DNA of 64,000 bases from Harmothoe impar (Eukaryota; Annelida; Polychaeta; Phyllodocida; Polynoidae): contig OX381718.1 in NCBI GenBank assembly GCA_947462335.1, positions 43,400,281 through 43,464,280 on the forward strand. The letters are read 5' to 3'. This document shows, in pieces, positions 31,230 to 41,052 of this stretch. A program made the position numbers and the translations under genes. The stretch's first letter is position 1. Every line of letters begins with the position of its first letter. The notes under the pieces were generated by a model. The model was not told where the DNA came from. It did no database searches and was given only the letters and a program-made list of their open reading frames with translations.

Positions 31230-32597
31230 TTATAGTAGCTTCATTTTTTCCCTTACTTTTACCAATAGATCCCCCATTCTATTGCTCTCATTGGAAGCGT
31301 TTGGGTCGATGTTATCTATATTAGATATGGTTTGCCCACATCCCCAGCCTTTTTCTGTCGTGCATTCCCAAAGTCTGCCTTTTGAAGCTATCAGCAAGTC
31401 TCCCAGTGAATCGTCCTGCATAAACTTCATCTCGATGACCTCTTCCATAATTTCATATTTGATAACCGTATCGTCTTTGGTCTTCTTGATCCTATGTGAG
31501 AGTTTTTTTGCTTCGTAGCCGTCTGAAGAACTTGCAATCTCTGCCGCTGTTGTGGTGTCCCCATGGAATGTAGCCAGCATGTACCAGTAGAGCTGCTCGC
31601 TGGACGTCCAAGTGATGCGATCGTATGAGATGGTACAGGGATACATATTTGACAGGTAGGCATGGTGACTTTGGAACGCTGTTCCGTGCTCAAACTCAAT
31701 CAGTTTAGCTGCTTTTAGTGTTATACCTATGGGAAGATCTTTCACGTCCTTGTAGTAGTATGTTCTACCCGCATCATTCTCCAGTTTGTTCCCTTTAAGC
31801 CTTAATGTTAGGTTGTGATATGCTCCCAGCGCAGACAGGCATCTCAGGTCCTTCCTCTCAGCTTGTTGTTCGACTGTTAAGTCATCAGAAATATAGACTT
31901 TCTTCCATTTGGGGAGGTGTCTCATTTTATTTACATTTTGAAACAATGCAATCTTGTTGTCCATGTCTTTGTAGCGTATAAGGATATTTCGGGGTGACTG
32001 TGGGTTTGCTCTTACCCTACCTATTCGAAAGGCACTCTCCAGGCCTATCTTTACCCCAGCAGCCACTGCTCCAATGTCAACCATCAGATTATGAACAATT
32101 TTCCTTGGGGTTTCTCCAGCCACCTCCGGTACCCCCTCTATGATAATGTTTTTACGTTTAGCTGCTTCCTCAACATGTCTTATCCTCTCTCTATCCTTCA
32201 TGCTAGACCAACGTAGGCGTGAGTTGTCCATCTGCAGTTGTTTTCTGTCCGCTTCCCCCTCTGTCAATCGGCGCTCTGCGCTGTCACACCGACCTTTTAA
32301 CAACTTAACCTCTTCCAGCATATCTGTCATATGGTCTTCTGCCTTAGCTATATGAGAGTTCATAGTGGTTGAATTAGCTGCTATGGTAGCCTCTAATCCC
32401 TCAAATTTAGTAACCATACTTAGATTTGACGCTGTCATGGCTTGCATCGATTCTAGTAGTTGTTTGTTTACATCTGACGCCCCAGGCTGGACTGCTGCCG
32501 GAGTACCGTCCCCCTCTGTCACCGCGTCTCCTCCACCTCTGCCCGCTCCTCGCCTACCTCCGGACCTTCCACCTCTCTTTTCTTCAGTAGCACTCAT
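31230..32597 (-). CDS. LINE ORF1: coiled coil, RRM-like domain, NADAR domain
   Basis: 455 codons from ATG at 32597. Order: Arg/Gly-rich basic N-terminus (1-24); low-complexity linker; coiled coil (about 45-145, heptad-like, e.g. MLEEVKLLKGRCDSAERRL); RRM-like domain (about 147-235) with RKNIIIEGVPE and PRNILIRYKD as RNP-like strands; C-terminal RNA-binding domain (about 236-285), as in L1-type ORF1 chaperones that coat the element RNA. Residues about 300-453 match the NADAR layout: AYLSNMYPCTISYD (313-326), TWTSSEQLYWYM (329-340), AKKL, MEEVIEMKFMQDDSLGDLL, and WGCG (418-421). NADAR (YbiA-type) proteins act on N-glycosidic bonds of riboflavin intermediates or ADP-ribosylated guanine. The SN-x-Y-P and SSE motifs are kept; the acidic residue usual before the C-terminal WG appears replaced by Lys. 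The stop-free state argues for selection. Confidence 0.85.
   Translation of the reverse strand: MSATEEKRGGRSGGRRGAGRGGGDAVTEGDGTPAAVQPGASDVNKQLLESMQAMTASNLSMVTKFEGLEATIAANSTTMNSHIAKAEDHMTDMLEEVKLLKGRCDSAERRLTEGEADRKQLQMDNSRLRWSSMKDRERIRHVEEAAKRKNIIIEGVPEVAGETPRKIVHNLMVDIGAVAAGVKIGLESAFRIGRVRANPQSPRNILIRYKDMDNKIALFQNVNKMRHLPKWKKVYISDDLTVEQQAERKDLRCLSALGAYHNLTLRLKGNKLENDAGRTYYYKDVKDLPIGITLKAAKLIEFEHGTAFQSHHAYLSNMYPCTISYDRITWTSSEQLYWYMLATFHGDTTTAAEIASSSDGYEAKKLSHRIKKTKDDTVIKYEIMEEVIEMKFMQDDSLGDLLIASKGRLWECTTEKGWGCGQTISNIDNIDPNASNESNRMGDLLVKVREKMKLL
31233..31700 (-). other. NADAR domain region within ORF1
   Basis: Sub-region of ORF1 (residues about 300-455). The domain call is from motif order and spacing, not from a computed profile. 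Confidence 0.75.
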
Positions 32598-32760
32598 AAT
32601 TAGGCTAAATATGGTGTCCTATGGTGAGTACACTACCTTTATGAAGCTCTGTGTGGATATATGACTGGGTATCCGTTCTGCAAGTGCTCAAAAAAGCGTG
32701 TTTTCGCCGCTGTCGCTCGAGTCCTAACTGCTGGTGTCGGCCATCTTGTTCTTCTAGTGG
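32598..32760 (-). promoter_or_regulatory. LINE 5' UTR / internal promoter region
   Basis: Contains CAAGATGGC (32748-32740), the YY1 core that also sits at the 5' end of mammalian L1, within the context CAAGATGGCCGACACCAGC. Its ATG opens a six-codon upstream frame (MADTSS, stop). CpGs are locally enriched (32700-32720). Confidence 0.5.
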
Positions 32761-33711
32761 TGCTGTTACCTAAAGGTGCCTCCCCATGGGAATAACGGCT
32801 CTTGAGGTGAATTTAGGCGCAGCTTGTTAAAGGCCCAACTCTTACTGGCCCTCATGCAATAGTCTGAGTAGAGCGGGGACCGATACCCCCCCCCCCCCCG
32901 CCCGCCTCCACCGCCTTCCCTTTTGGAGAACAATTAAGATTTTTATAATTATATGGTGGCTCACTTATCGTTCTGAAATCATGGATATGATGGTGATGCC
33001 TGTATATAAGTGTGACTATAATACCGTCATTGGTCACTTCTGCCTCCAAGAAAACAGCCAGTTGTCAGAGTCGGACAGGCCTGCTGGGACTAACTGAAAA
33101 AGGTGCTTTGACAAAACAGCATATATCTTGCGTAGTCTTAATAGGCATATACCGCGTAGTCTGGGCTATTAGTGCTGCTCTATCCCTCTAAATGTCGACA
33201 CAATCTCTCCCAATAACAGGGGTATAATAGTTGTTTTATATCGGAGGCTCTGACCAAGAGCCCCCTTTTCATTGTTCTTTTTCCTCTATCAAACTGATAA
33301 AAAGGGTATATCCTGTAGTCTTCATAGGCATAGACCACATAGTCTTGGGCCTCCTTTGTAGTCTGCTCTATCGCTCTTTGTCAAGGGGCTATTTTCAGTT
33401 AGTTCCTTCTTCAGACATATACCTCCTACTGCGAAGCGATATGCATGTAGAGAACATGGCTGACGCTCATATTTTTCCTCAGTGTAGGAATTAATATAGA
33501 CCAGTTCTACAGTTATAGTTTTGTAAGAGACACTGAGGAGGAGGTAGGGGGTCGACGAGGACTTGGGGAGCGGGCGGGGTCTTGTCAAAGCGCCATGGGC
33601 ATGGTGATTGAAGCGCAGGATTGAGGTTTACCTTCAAGGGATTCACAAATGGGGCAGGTCTGGCAGGGAGGGGTGCTCCAGTAAGTAGATAGATATATCA
33701 GAGGAGCTGTA
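32761..33711. other. Non-coding stretch
   Basis: Holds a C-run (about 32887-32898). No exon supported. Confidence 0.4.
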
Positions 33712-33806
33712 AGCCTTTATGGGCCGCATAGTGCTTTGATGTCCTATGCCCCTTTATCGTCGTGATGCATGAATGCAACCCAGACGAGTAACTCATTAGG
33801 GCTGCA
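33712..33806. mobile_element. TTAA MITE, left half
   Basis: ATGGGCCGCATAGTGCTTTG through a stem-loop to CATTAGGGCTGCAG, then broken by a G-rich element. Confidence 0.75.
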
Positions 33807-33990
33807 GTTGGGGAGGGGGGGTGGTAAAAAATGTCGACCCCTTGACTGGGGTATTATAGCATTTCAATTTTTTAACCGGTGTGTGTCAGAAAATAATCAC
33901 CTGTTTTGAACACGCATTGCTACAAATTAAGGGGCTAAAAAAGAGATCGGCCCCTCCATCCCCCAGTTATCAAAAATGAGCACTCCCTAA
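33807..33990. mobile_element. AGGGAGTG-type MITE, third copy (partial)
   Basis: Right end CAAAAATGAGCACTCCCTAA is clear; the left end is blurred (GGGGAGGGGGGGTGGTAAAA). It truncates the TTAA MITE at 33712. Confidence 0.55.
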
Positions 33991-34541
33991 AGGCTTGAGT
34001 TTGTGACTAGGCACTGGACTAGGGATGGCTGGGGTGGGAATGGCTGCGGGGTCCACAGATACAATGTTATTGATCCCAGATCTCAGGGCCTTATTGTCCA
34101 CAAGTTGATGAATACATCACATAGGGTAGAAATTTCGATAGGGATGGCGACAGAACATTTGTTCTACTTAAAGATGCATCTTAGTTTTAGAATGTACAAA
34201 TGTATACACTCAGGAGTAACAAGTATGCATACTTCTGAGTGGTGTTGATTGTTTTTCCTTTCAGTCATTATTGATCTTGACATTTATGCTATATACATGT
34301 GTGTCATTTCACAACGATAACAATGTTGCTGAGACACCATTATATCTATTACACGTAATCAAAGACACACTCAGTGTACAGGGTTTTTCGTATAGAATAA
34401 AATACACTTTAATGGCAGTAAACCAAATTTTCTTCTTTTTGCAGTGTCGAAAAGAAATTAGCATTGTAACGCCTCTATTATGCAAAGTTGATTCTGCTGG
34501 CATTGATCGTACATTGCTATAGCCTAGAGAAATCAAAGCTG

Positions 34542-34791
34542 TTAACCCTTTCAGGACAGCATAATGCATTAATGGATCATGCTTTGGTCGTCAATATACA
34601 TAAATGCAGCCCTGGTAAGTTACTCGCCAGTGCTGAATTCGAGCACCATGCCGACCCTACAGCGTCGAGACACTCCCAATGGGTTGGCATGATACATGAA
34701 TGTAGCTCTGGCGAGTCACTCGCCGGGGCTGTAATGGTGCATCATGAAGGCAAATGTCATCTTTTAGCGACATCTGTCCTTACAGAGTTAA
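34542..34791 (-). mobile_element. TTAA MITE, B/A subfamily inverted, 250 bp
   Basis: TTAACCCTTTCAGGACAGCA left; right end CTTTTAGCGACATCTGTCCT...GAGTTAA. Confidence 0.9.
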
Positions 34792-34934
34792 GTGGTAGAA
34801 CACCATGTGTGACCAGCCTGTGTGTGTCTTTCTGCTGCAGACACAAATGGACTGAATAATGAATCATCTTATACTGATGTGTTTTGTACATGCACGCCCC
34901 CTCACGCCTCCAGCTATGCCCAATCATGCGGCAA

Positions 34935-35177
34935 CTAACTCTTTATGGTGCGCGTGATACCTCAAGCTCGTCATGGTCCATTTGTTGGCATGATGCACCA
35001 ATGCATTGCCAATGAGTTGCTCAGCGGTTATGCATCATGCCAACTCCTCAAAAGGTTATCTATATACCTGTTTGCATGATGCCTGAATGCAGCACTGCAA
35101 ACTATTTGCCATGCATTATTATGTCAAAGGGGTATATTTCATATTAAAGCACTGTGCTGCGCCTATAAATAGTTAAC
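34935..35177. mobile_element. TTAA MITE, diverged
   Basis: CTAACTCTTTATGGTGCG to GCGCCTATAAATAGTTAA, both stem-loops traceable. Confidence 0.75.
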
Positions 35178-35218
35178 ATGTGCTGCGCCAGCTAAGTGCC
35201 TTGACAAGGGTGGATGGT

Positions 35219-35236
35219 GGGGGGGGGGGGGGGGGG
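35219..35236. repeat. G18 homopolymer
   Basis: Longest G-run in the window. Confidence 0.95.
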
Positions 35237-35690
35237 TGAGGTGTTAAAGAGCTAAAGGTGCTGATTGAAATCACCAAAAGTGATGCTTCGTGTAACTTGG
35301 CCAAAATAAATGCATGTCCGACATTTTAAATCTGATATATAAAGTGATAATTATAAATAGGAAGACGAAAAAGAAAATGTGTTTAAACTACGATTTCTCT
35401 AAAATGTTCAAATGGACTGTAAATAAATATCACAGCATTTGCATAAAGATACTTATGGCATGTTTTTCATGTTTACGAAAATGTTTACTGACAATGTTGG
35501 GAGTGCTCTGATAGGCATGTCCAGGTAGCATGAAACTTTTTGTATTGCCTATAAAGCAGTGGCGTCGGGGAGGAGGGATGCATTGATTGGGATAAGCTGC
35601 ACTGCTGATGTACTGGGGGTGTCTACATAGACTGGGAAAAAGGGCGCCAGAAAAAGCAGTGAGAGACAGAGCCACCCGAACTCTACTCTT

Positions 35691-36003
35691 TATAGACTGG
35701 TGGTCGGGGCAGTGGGAAAAATTCCTAAGGGCATGGAGCAGTAGAGCTAGGCAACATGAATTTTTTTCATCTCTTGAACGTGCTGAATCTGAATATCAAT
35801 GTTGCCCAGCTTGAATTTTGGGGTTTCTATGTTTAATCTTCAAATGAAAAAAAAGGTAATAAATACAAAAAAAATGAAATAAATTGTAAAAAAAAAGCAA
35901 TAAAATGCCATATATTGACTCAAACTTGTGGGATATACAAAGCCTAGTGTTGCCTTAACAATTATGTAGGATATGGTTATCTTTGTATGAAGGTCAAGGT
36001 CAA
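35691..36003 (+). repeat. Arm A of 313 bp inverted duplication
   Basis: Reverse complement of 38691-39013: shares TATAGACTGGTGG, GGGCATGGAGCAGTAGAGCT, AATATCAATGTTGCCCAGCT and GAAGGTCAAGGTCAA. The middle (35850-35960) is diverged. Confidence 0.85.
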
Positions 36004-36189
36004 CAGAGTGAAAATGAGAAACTATTTCTGGTAGCACTTTGTGTTTGCATCCAGGCACTTATTAATATAGACTTTTTACCCCCAGTACCTACGAGACAGG
36101 CTTACTTGAGACCTAAATATATTGTCTATATCATATACACTGAAAATCCATAAGTTTATAAGGTAAGTTAGTAGTGGATATCCCAGGTT

Positions 36190-36370
36190 TGTCTAGGGTT
36201 ATTAATCCTTCATTGGTCAAAATGACAAACTTATATTCAAAATGTCTAATGCAAAGTAAATGCCTTAGTCAAAATGACTAACCCTAATAGGCATAAAAAA
36301 GAAAAGGGTTAGTCAGTTTGACTAACTTGACAGGATTGGCTAACATAGCCACTACTGACTAACCTCTCAA
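36190..36370. repeat. TTAGTCA/TGACTAA repeat cluster
   Basis: Five or more TTAGTCANNNTGACTAA units, related to 13770-14110. Confidence 0.6.
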
Positions 36371-36439
36371 ACCTATAGATTATCTGTGTAGTGCATTTAT
36401 TTATTACATCATGGTACTGGATTGCTATGCTAAGCCTAT

Positions 36440-36495
36440 GTGACCTCCATACTCCATGCTCCCATGGAGTATGGTGTAGCCATACTCCATGGCCT
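36440..36495. repeat. CCATACTCCATGG palindromes
   Basis: CCATACTCCATGCTCCCATGGAGTATGG and a further CCATACTCCATGG 15 bp on. Confidence 0.7.
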
Positions 36496-36560
36496 CTAGG
36501 TTTGTTGATTCTGCTCATTTTAAGACAGTAAGAACATGTAATTAACACAAAACCCCACTT

Positions 36561-36681
36561 ATTGACATACATGTACATCATACCTCACTCGTTGAAGCTG
36601 GGTCATATCACGCTAAGCCTTTGGCATTGTGTGATATGACCCAGCTTTAACTCATGAAGTATGATGTAAATGTATGTCAAT
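36561..36681. repeat. Long hairpin, about 50 bp arms
   Basis: ATTGACATACATGTACATCA...GAAGCTGGGTCATATCAC and its complement, with a loop of about 18 nt; the best-paired part is GCTGGGTCATATCAC. Confidence 0.8.
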
Positions 36682-38690
36682 GGCATTGAGTTTTGTCTAT
36701 GTATCAACTTATATGCATTTTTGTATTCCAATACCCAATGCGATATATTTCTACATTGATTATAGAGGGATATGTCTCATAGATAATCCAGGGGCAGACC
36801 CAAGGATTAAGAAAGGGTAGACACAAGTTATTGAAATGGGTTGCGCCTTGAACCAGATGAATGAAATAATCAAACTGTTCTGAGAATATTAGGGTGGCTC
36901 CTGATTGAGCTAATGTTTACCCCAATAGTTCACTTTACAGAAGATAGGGACCCAGAGTATACATAAAAAATAGCAAACATGCTTTGATTCCACTATGACC
37001 TTTAAGTTTAGTTACTATACACAGAATCTGGTGTCTGAACATATTACTGAACTAAGATAATGTACATTTCAAAATATTTTATCAGCTATATAAAGGCACC
37101 AGCATTTATATGTGTGTATGCGTAGTTACCCCTGCTATGTTATTCAGTGAAAAGTTCTCAATATACCTGGCAGGGACCATTGGTGACATTGCTGGTTGGA
37201 GACGAGTCTCTTGTTTCCGCTATTGGTCAGGTCATTCGAGCGCGCCAAACCTCTGTTACCCGGTAAGGGGCGCCCCCTATGTTTTGTATCTAGGCGGAGT
37301 GTGTACCTTGGTTACCACCTTTGTTTACGCCAGAGCGCCGCCCAGAGAGGTGGGACAGCTCGATGCTCGCTTGCTTTGTGTCATATTTATCGTGGTTAGT
37401 TAATTTTTTTTAAATTTTTTTTCTTTCAATTGGCTTGTGTGAAGTCAATACATATCTAATAAATAGGCAGGTTAAAATCCAGCCCAAGTCCATATAACGT
37501 ATTGTGCTTTATTCACCATCAGAATCACCTTTAACCAATAAGATGTCGCTGAATCAAGCCATAGTCAATTTCAAAACCCTGCAGCAGGAGGAAGCTTCCT
37601 CATGAGCTCTACAGGGTAGGCTTGCTATACAACTGACTGTTGCGATTTTAAATATTACGGCTGGAGGGAAAAGATTCACAGGCCTATTATGTCAAGAGTC
37701 AAGGTTGGGGGGAAAGCTGAAGACAAACACCCCTTTCCCTGAAGTTCAGCCCAGGAAAAGGACCAAGGACATCCACTCCCAAGTTTGAAGGTAGAGACAG
37801 TTCTGCTGAATGATTGACTAGGGTTAGGAAAAGTTTGATCTGAAATGCTATACAAGGGGTTGTGAACCAAGATCTCTTTTACTTGAAGAACTTATGTATG
37901 TATATCTGAATTGGGCCTTAGATGAGGGCACATTCTATACCATAGATGAAATGGGAAAAAAATCCTTTCTCACTTGTTTTTTTTTAATCTTTGAAAGCCT
38001 AGAGTGATAAAGGCCTTTCAGATTAATTACCGGATCCATGGTTAGCTGAAATTAACATAAGGAACAATAGTATCTAAGTGGTAGATATCTCAAAAACTTT
38101 AATCTGATAATTTCACAGGAGGCATGGTAATGTTTTGCTGACAGTAAATAATGTAAATAACTTGCAACCCCCCCCCCCCCCATTTCTACAAAGGGTGTCG
38201 TCATTTCTTAAAAGGGACCTTTAGTAAAGACGATGTAGCTCATTGGTGCACACATATCTTTATTAGTACTGCTATGTTTGCATTACATAAGCTACATCAG
38301 GTGTGCTAAAAGTCACTGTTAACATTCAGTGGAAGGTGGGTTGATTTGGGAGGGGGTTGGAAGAAATGTGGACATGTTGAGGGAGAATACCAACATTTAA
38401 TTAGTTGCTAGGCAACCATGCATAAATAAAATTGCTCAAGGGTGGAACACCCCACCCACCTGAAATAATTTGTTGGGTTAAACATCTTTCAGAATCTTAA
38501 ACAAAAAAAACTCAAGCACTTTGAGGTATCACTAGCTCTCTTTCCTTGATCCCTGACCTTTGACCCTTCGACCTTGATTCAGATAGCCTCCGTAATATGC
38601 ACTATTAGTCAAGATTACAAATGGAAAGATTAGATGCAAAAATATACAGTCTCATTCACAAGATATCTCCCATCTTTTATATTTGTTTAC
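36682..38690. other. Spacer inside the inverted duplication
   Basis: Mostly AT-rich. 37190-37390 is CpG-enriched with CCAAT boxes (ATTGGTC at 37222), possibly a promoter remnant. No exon was recognised. A C-run lies at about 38167-38180. Confidence 0.35.
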
Positions 38691-39013
38691 TTGACCTTGA
38701 CCTTCATACTAAGATAACTATAATCATCAATTATCATTAAGGAGACACCCAGCTATGAATATTCTAGGAGTCTGAGTTGTTATATGGCATTTCAATATTT
38801 TTCTTAATATTTTATTTCAATTTTTGGTATTTTTCAACAATTTTTTTCATTTGAGGATTAAACATAGAAAACCCAAAATTCAAGCTGGGCAACATTGATA
38901 TTCAGATTCAGCACGTTCCAGAGATGAAAAAAATTCATGTTGCCTAGCTCTACTGCTCCATGCCCTTAGAAATGATTTCTAGAGGCTTTTTGAAGCTTGG
39001 CCCACCAGTCTAT
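38691..39013 (-). repeat. Arm B of 313 bp inverted duplication
   Basis: Partner of 35691-36003; see that entry. Arms 2.7 kb apart suggest a 3.3 kb element with long terminal inverted repeats or a local inverted duplication. Confidence 0.85.
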
Positions 39014-39544
39014 TAACTTCAGGCATTGCCTCGCGCTAACCATGGAAGTCAGCGTCGCCAAGAGTTTAGTTTTGGCGACGCTGACTCATCTTCTCCTTAT
39101 TTTTTGTGGTAATAACAAGTAGAAATGGTCATAAGTCAAGCTATACGTCAAGATATATATCTGATCTAGATCTCCAATAACTTATTTCAACCAACTTGGA
39201 AAGCCCTGATGGACTAAATGAAATCAAAATGTTACTAAGTGATGACTTTATTTATTTGATTTCAATAGGGTATTGACATTTGAAAAGGAAAGCACCTCCA
39301 CTATTAGCCTCTGTTTCTAGTGGTTTCAATCTGCTCATAATATTAAGATGTAATTATTATACCTTTCGCCTGTTATTAAGGAATTACCACCCCTACGTCT
39401 GTGGCAGGTAAAAGATAAAACTGGAGCCCCAAGGCAAATATACCCCCAACCCTACCCTCCATGCCTCCCGGCCTGAGGCTAAAACCATGTCCCAAAACAC
39501 ACACTAATGCATGCTGTATTGGGTGCACGCACGCCTATAGTCCT
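39014..39544. other. Non-coding stretch
   Basis: Contains TGGCGACGCTGAC with an inverted partner GTCAGCGTCGCCA (39049-39086), a short hairpin. Nothing else seen. Confidence 0.45.
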
Positions 39545-39790
39545 TTACTTTAGGGGGCGCACAGTGCACCATTGTATCGCGATATGCCCTTTGTCGTCAT
39601 GATGCATGAATGCAGCCCTAGTCAGTAACTCGCCAGTGCTCCATAGGGTCGCATCATGCCGGCCCTATGGGGTGGATCCGGTCCTGGAGAGTCGGCATGA
39701 TACATGAATATACTCCCACAGCTGCATTCATGTATCACGACGGCCAAGGTCATTACACATTAAGACAACATGCGGCCCTTAAAGGGATAG
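39545..39790. mobile_element. TTAA MITE, left terminus decayed
   Basis: TAGGGGGCGCACAGTGCACC to GCGGCCCTTAAAGGGATAG; both stem-loops present. Confidence 0.85.
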
Positions 39791-40144
39791 CCCAAGGACA
39801 GGGAAGCTATCATGATAGGTTCAGGTCATCTGGAAAATATCATCAAGAAAGCACAGCCCTTCCAACAAGGTTTATATCTCCCTGGATGGATGTGGCTCAT
39901 GAGTTTTGATATTAATTGAGCCGCTACAGACTCAGCATCGTTATCATTTAATTTTTATTGTAGTTTTAATTTTAAATCCTCTTGAAAATCCTCTTAGGCA
40001 GCATTAAACATGTCAATGCAAGGTGAAGTTAGAGAAAAGACCAGGAAAAACTTCAGTCTTAACACTCATTAAGCACTAAGATAATGCTGGTTAGAACTCT
40101 ACCTTATACATTACCAGGAAGGAAGGTCTTCTCAGAAGATACCA

Positions 40145-40349
40145 CTAGCCCTTTAAGGGTCGCATAACACTTCCATCCACTATGCCTTTAATTGTGGTCA
40201 TTATGGAAAATCTATTCATGCATTATACCGAAGGATTGGCATGATTTTTAAATACAGCATTGGCAAGTTACTCACCAGGGCTGCAATCATGCATCATAGC
40301 AACAAAGGGGTTAATGCAGTAAGGCACTATGCTGTTCTCAAAGGGTTAA
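40145..40349. mobile_element. TTAA MITE, left half shortened
   Basis: CTAGCCCTTTAAGGGTCGCA to GCTGTTCTCAAAGGGTTAA, 205 bp. Confidence 0.85.
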
Positions 40350-40436
40350 AACATTTTGGTGGTAGGTAAACTACCATTAGTACTTTGGACTTTGGCCAAG
40401 TTCCTGGACGCTGCTCCCAGGAATGTTCATCAGGCA

Positions 40437-40689
40437 CTAACCCTTTAAGGACGGCATGTCGCTAAAATGCGAGACTTGTCGTCATGATGCACCAATATGG
40501 CAGCAGCGAGTAACTCGCCGTGGCTGCATTGGTGCATCGTGCCGACCCTTTGGAAGTGTATCAACCCCATAGGGTCAGTATGATGCCTGAATGCAGCGTT
40601 GGTAAGTAGACTCGCCAGGGTTGCATTCATGCATCAGGGCGACCAAGGGCATGATGCATTAATGCACTATGCGGCCCTTAAAGGGTTAA
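40437..40689 (+). mobile_element. TTAA MITE, B/A subfamily, full length
   Basis: CTAACCCTTTAAGGACGGCA, TGTCGCTAAAATGC, left stem-loop ATGCACCAAT...ATTGGTGCAT, right stem-loop ATGCCTGAATGCAGC...GCATTCATGCAT, end GCGGCCCTTAAAGGGTTAA. This is the clearest example of the asymmetric subfamily. CAGGCAC occurs just outside both ends. Confidence 0.92.
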
Positions 40690-40817
40690 CCAGGCACACG
40701 TCTTCTTACCCCTCACTGCACACAACACACATTTTAAGTCTATTAGCTCAGCTCACTGACTTTTGCTGAGGTACCTGGTCTTGGTAAATGGGGTGTTCCT
40801 AGAAATGGGGGACTTAA

Positions 40818-41052
40818 ATAACCCTTTAAGGATGGCATGTTTCTTTAAATCAATATTTGTCGTCATGATGCACCGGCACTAGAGTACCAACACTAGTGTA
40901 TCAAACCCATAGGGTCTTCGTGATGCATGAATGCAGCCCTGGCGAGTTACTCGCAAGAATACTGTGCTGGTTATTAAGCAGGGCTACATTCATGCATCAC
41001 GACGACAAAGAGCATCATGCATTAAGGCACTACGCCGTCCCGAAAGGGTTAA
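40818..41052 (+). mobile_element. TTAA MITE, B/A subfamily, left stem-loop collapsed
   Basis: TAACCCTTTAAGGATGGCAT left; only ATGATGCACCGGCACTAG of the left stem-loop; the right stem-loop carries a short insert (AGAATACTGTGCTGGTTATTA); end ACGCCGTCCCGAAAGGGTTAA. Confidence 0.88.

Larger units (their letters stand above)
27700..32760 (-). mobile_element. LINE (non-LTR retrotransposon), apparently intact, two ORFs
   Basis: A roughly 5 kb minus-strand unit with 5' UTR (about 32760-32598), ORF1, a 578 bp spacer, ORF2 and a short 3' end. APE endonuclease plus RT with YADD and GVPQGSILGP motifs place ORF2 in the Jockey/CR1/L2/Rex group by recognition. Both frames are free of stops, suggesting recent activity. 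Element edges are approximate: no target-site duplication or 3' tail could be fixed by eye. Confidence 0.85.
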
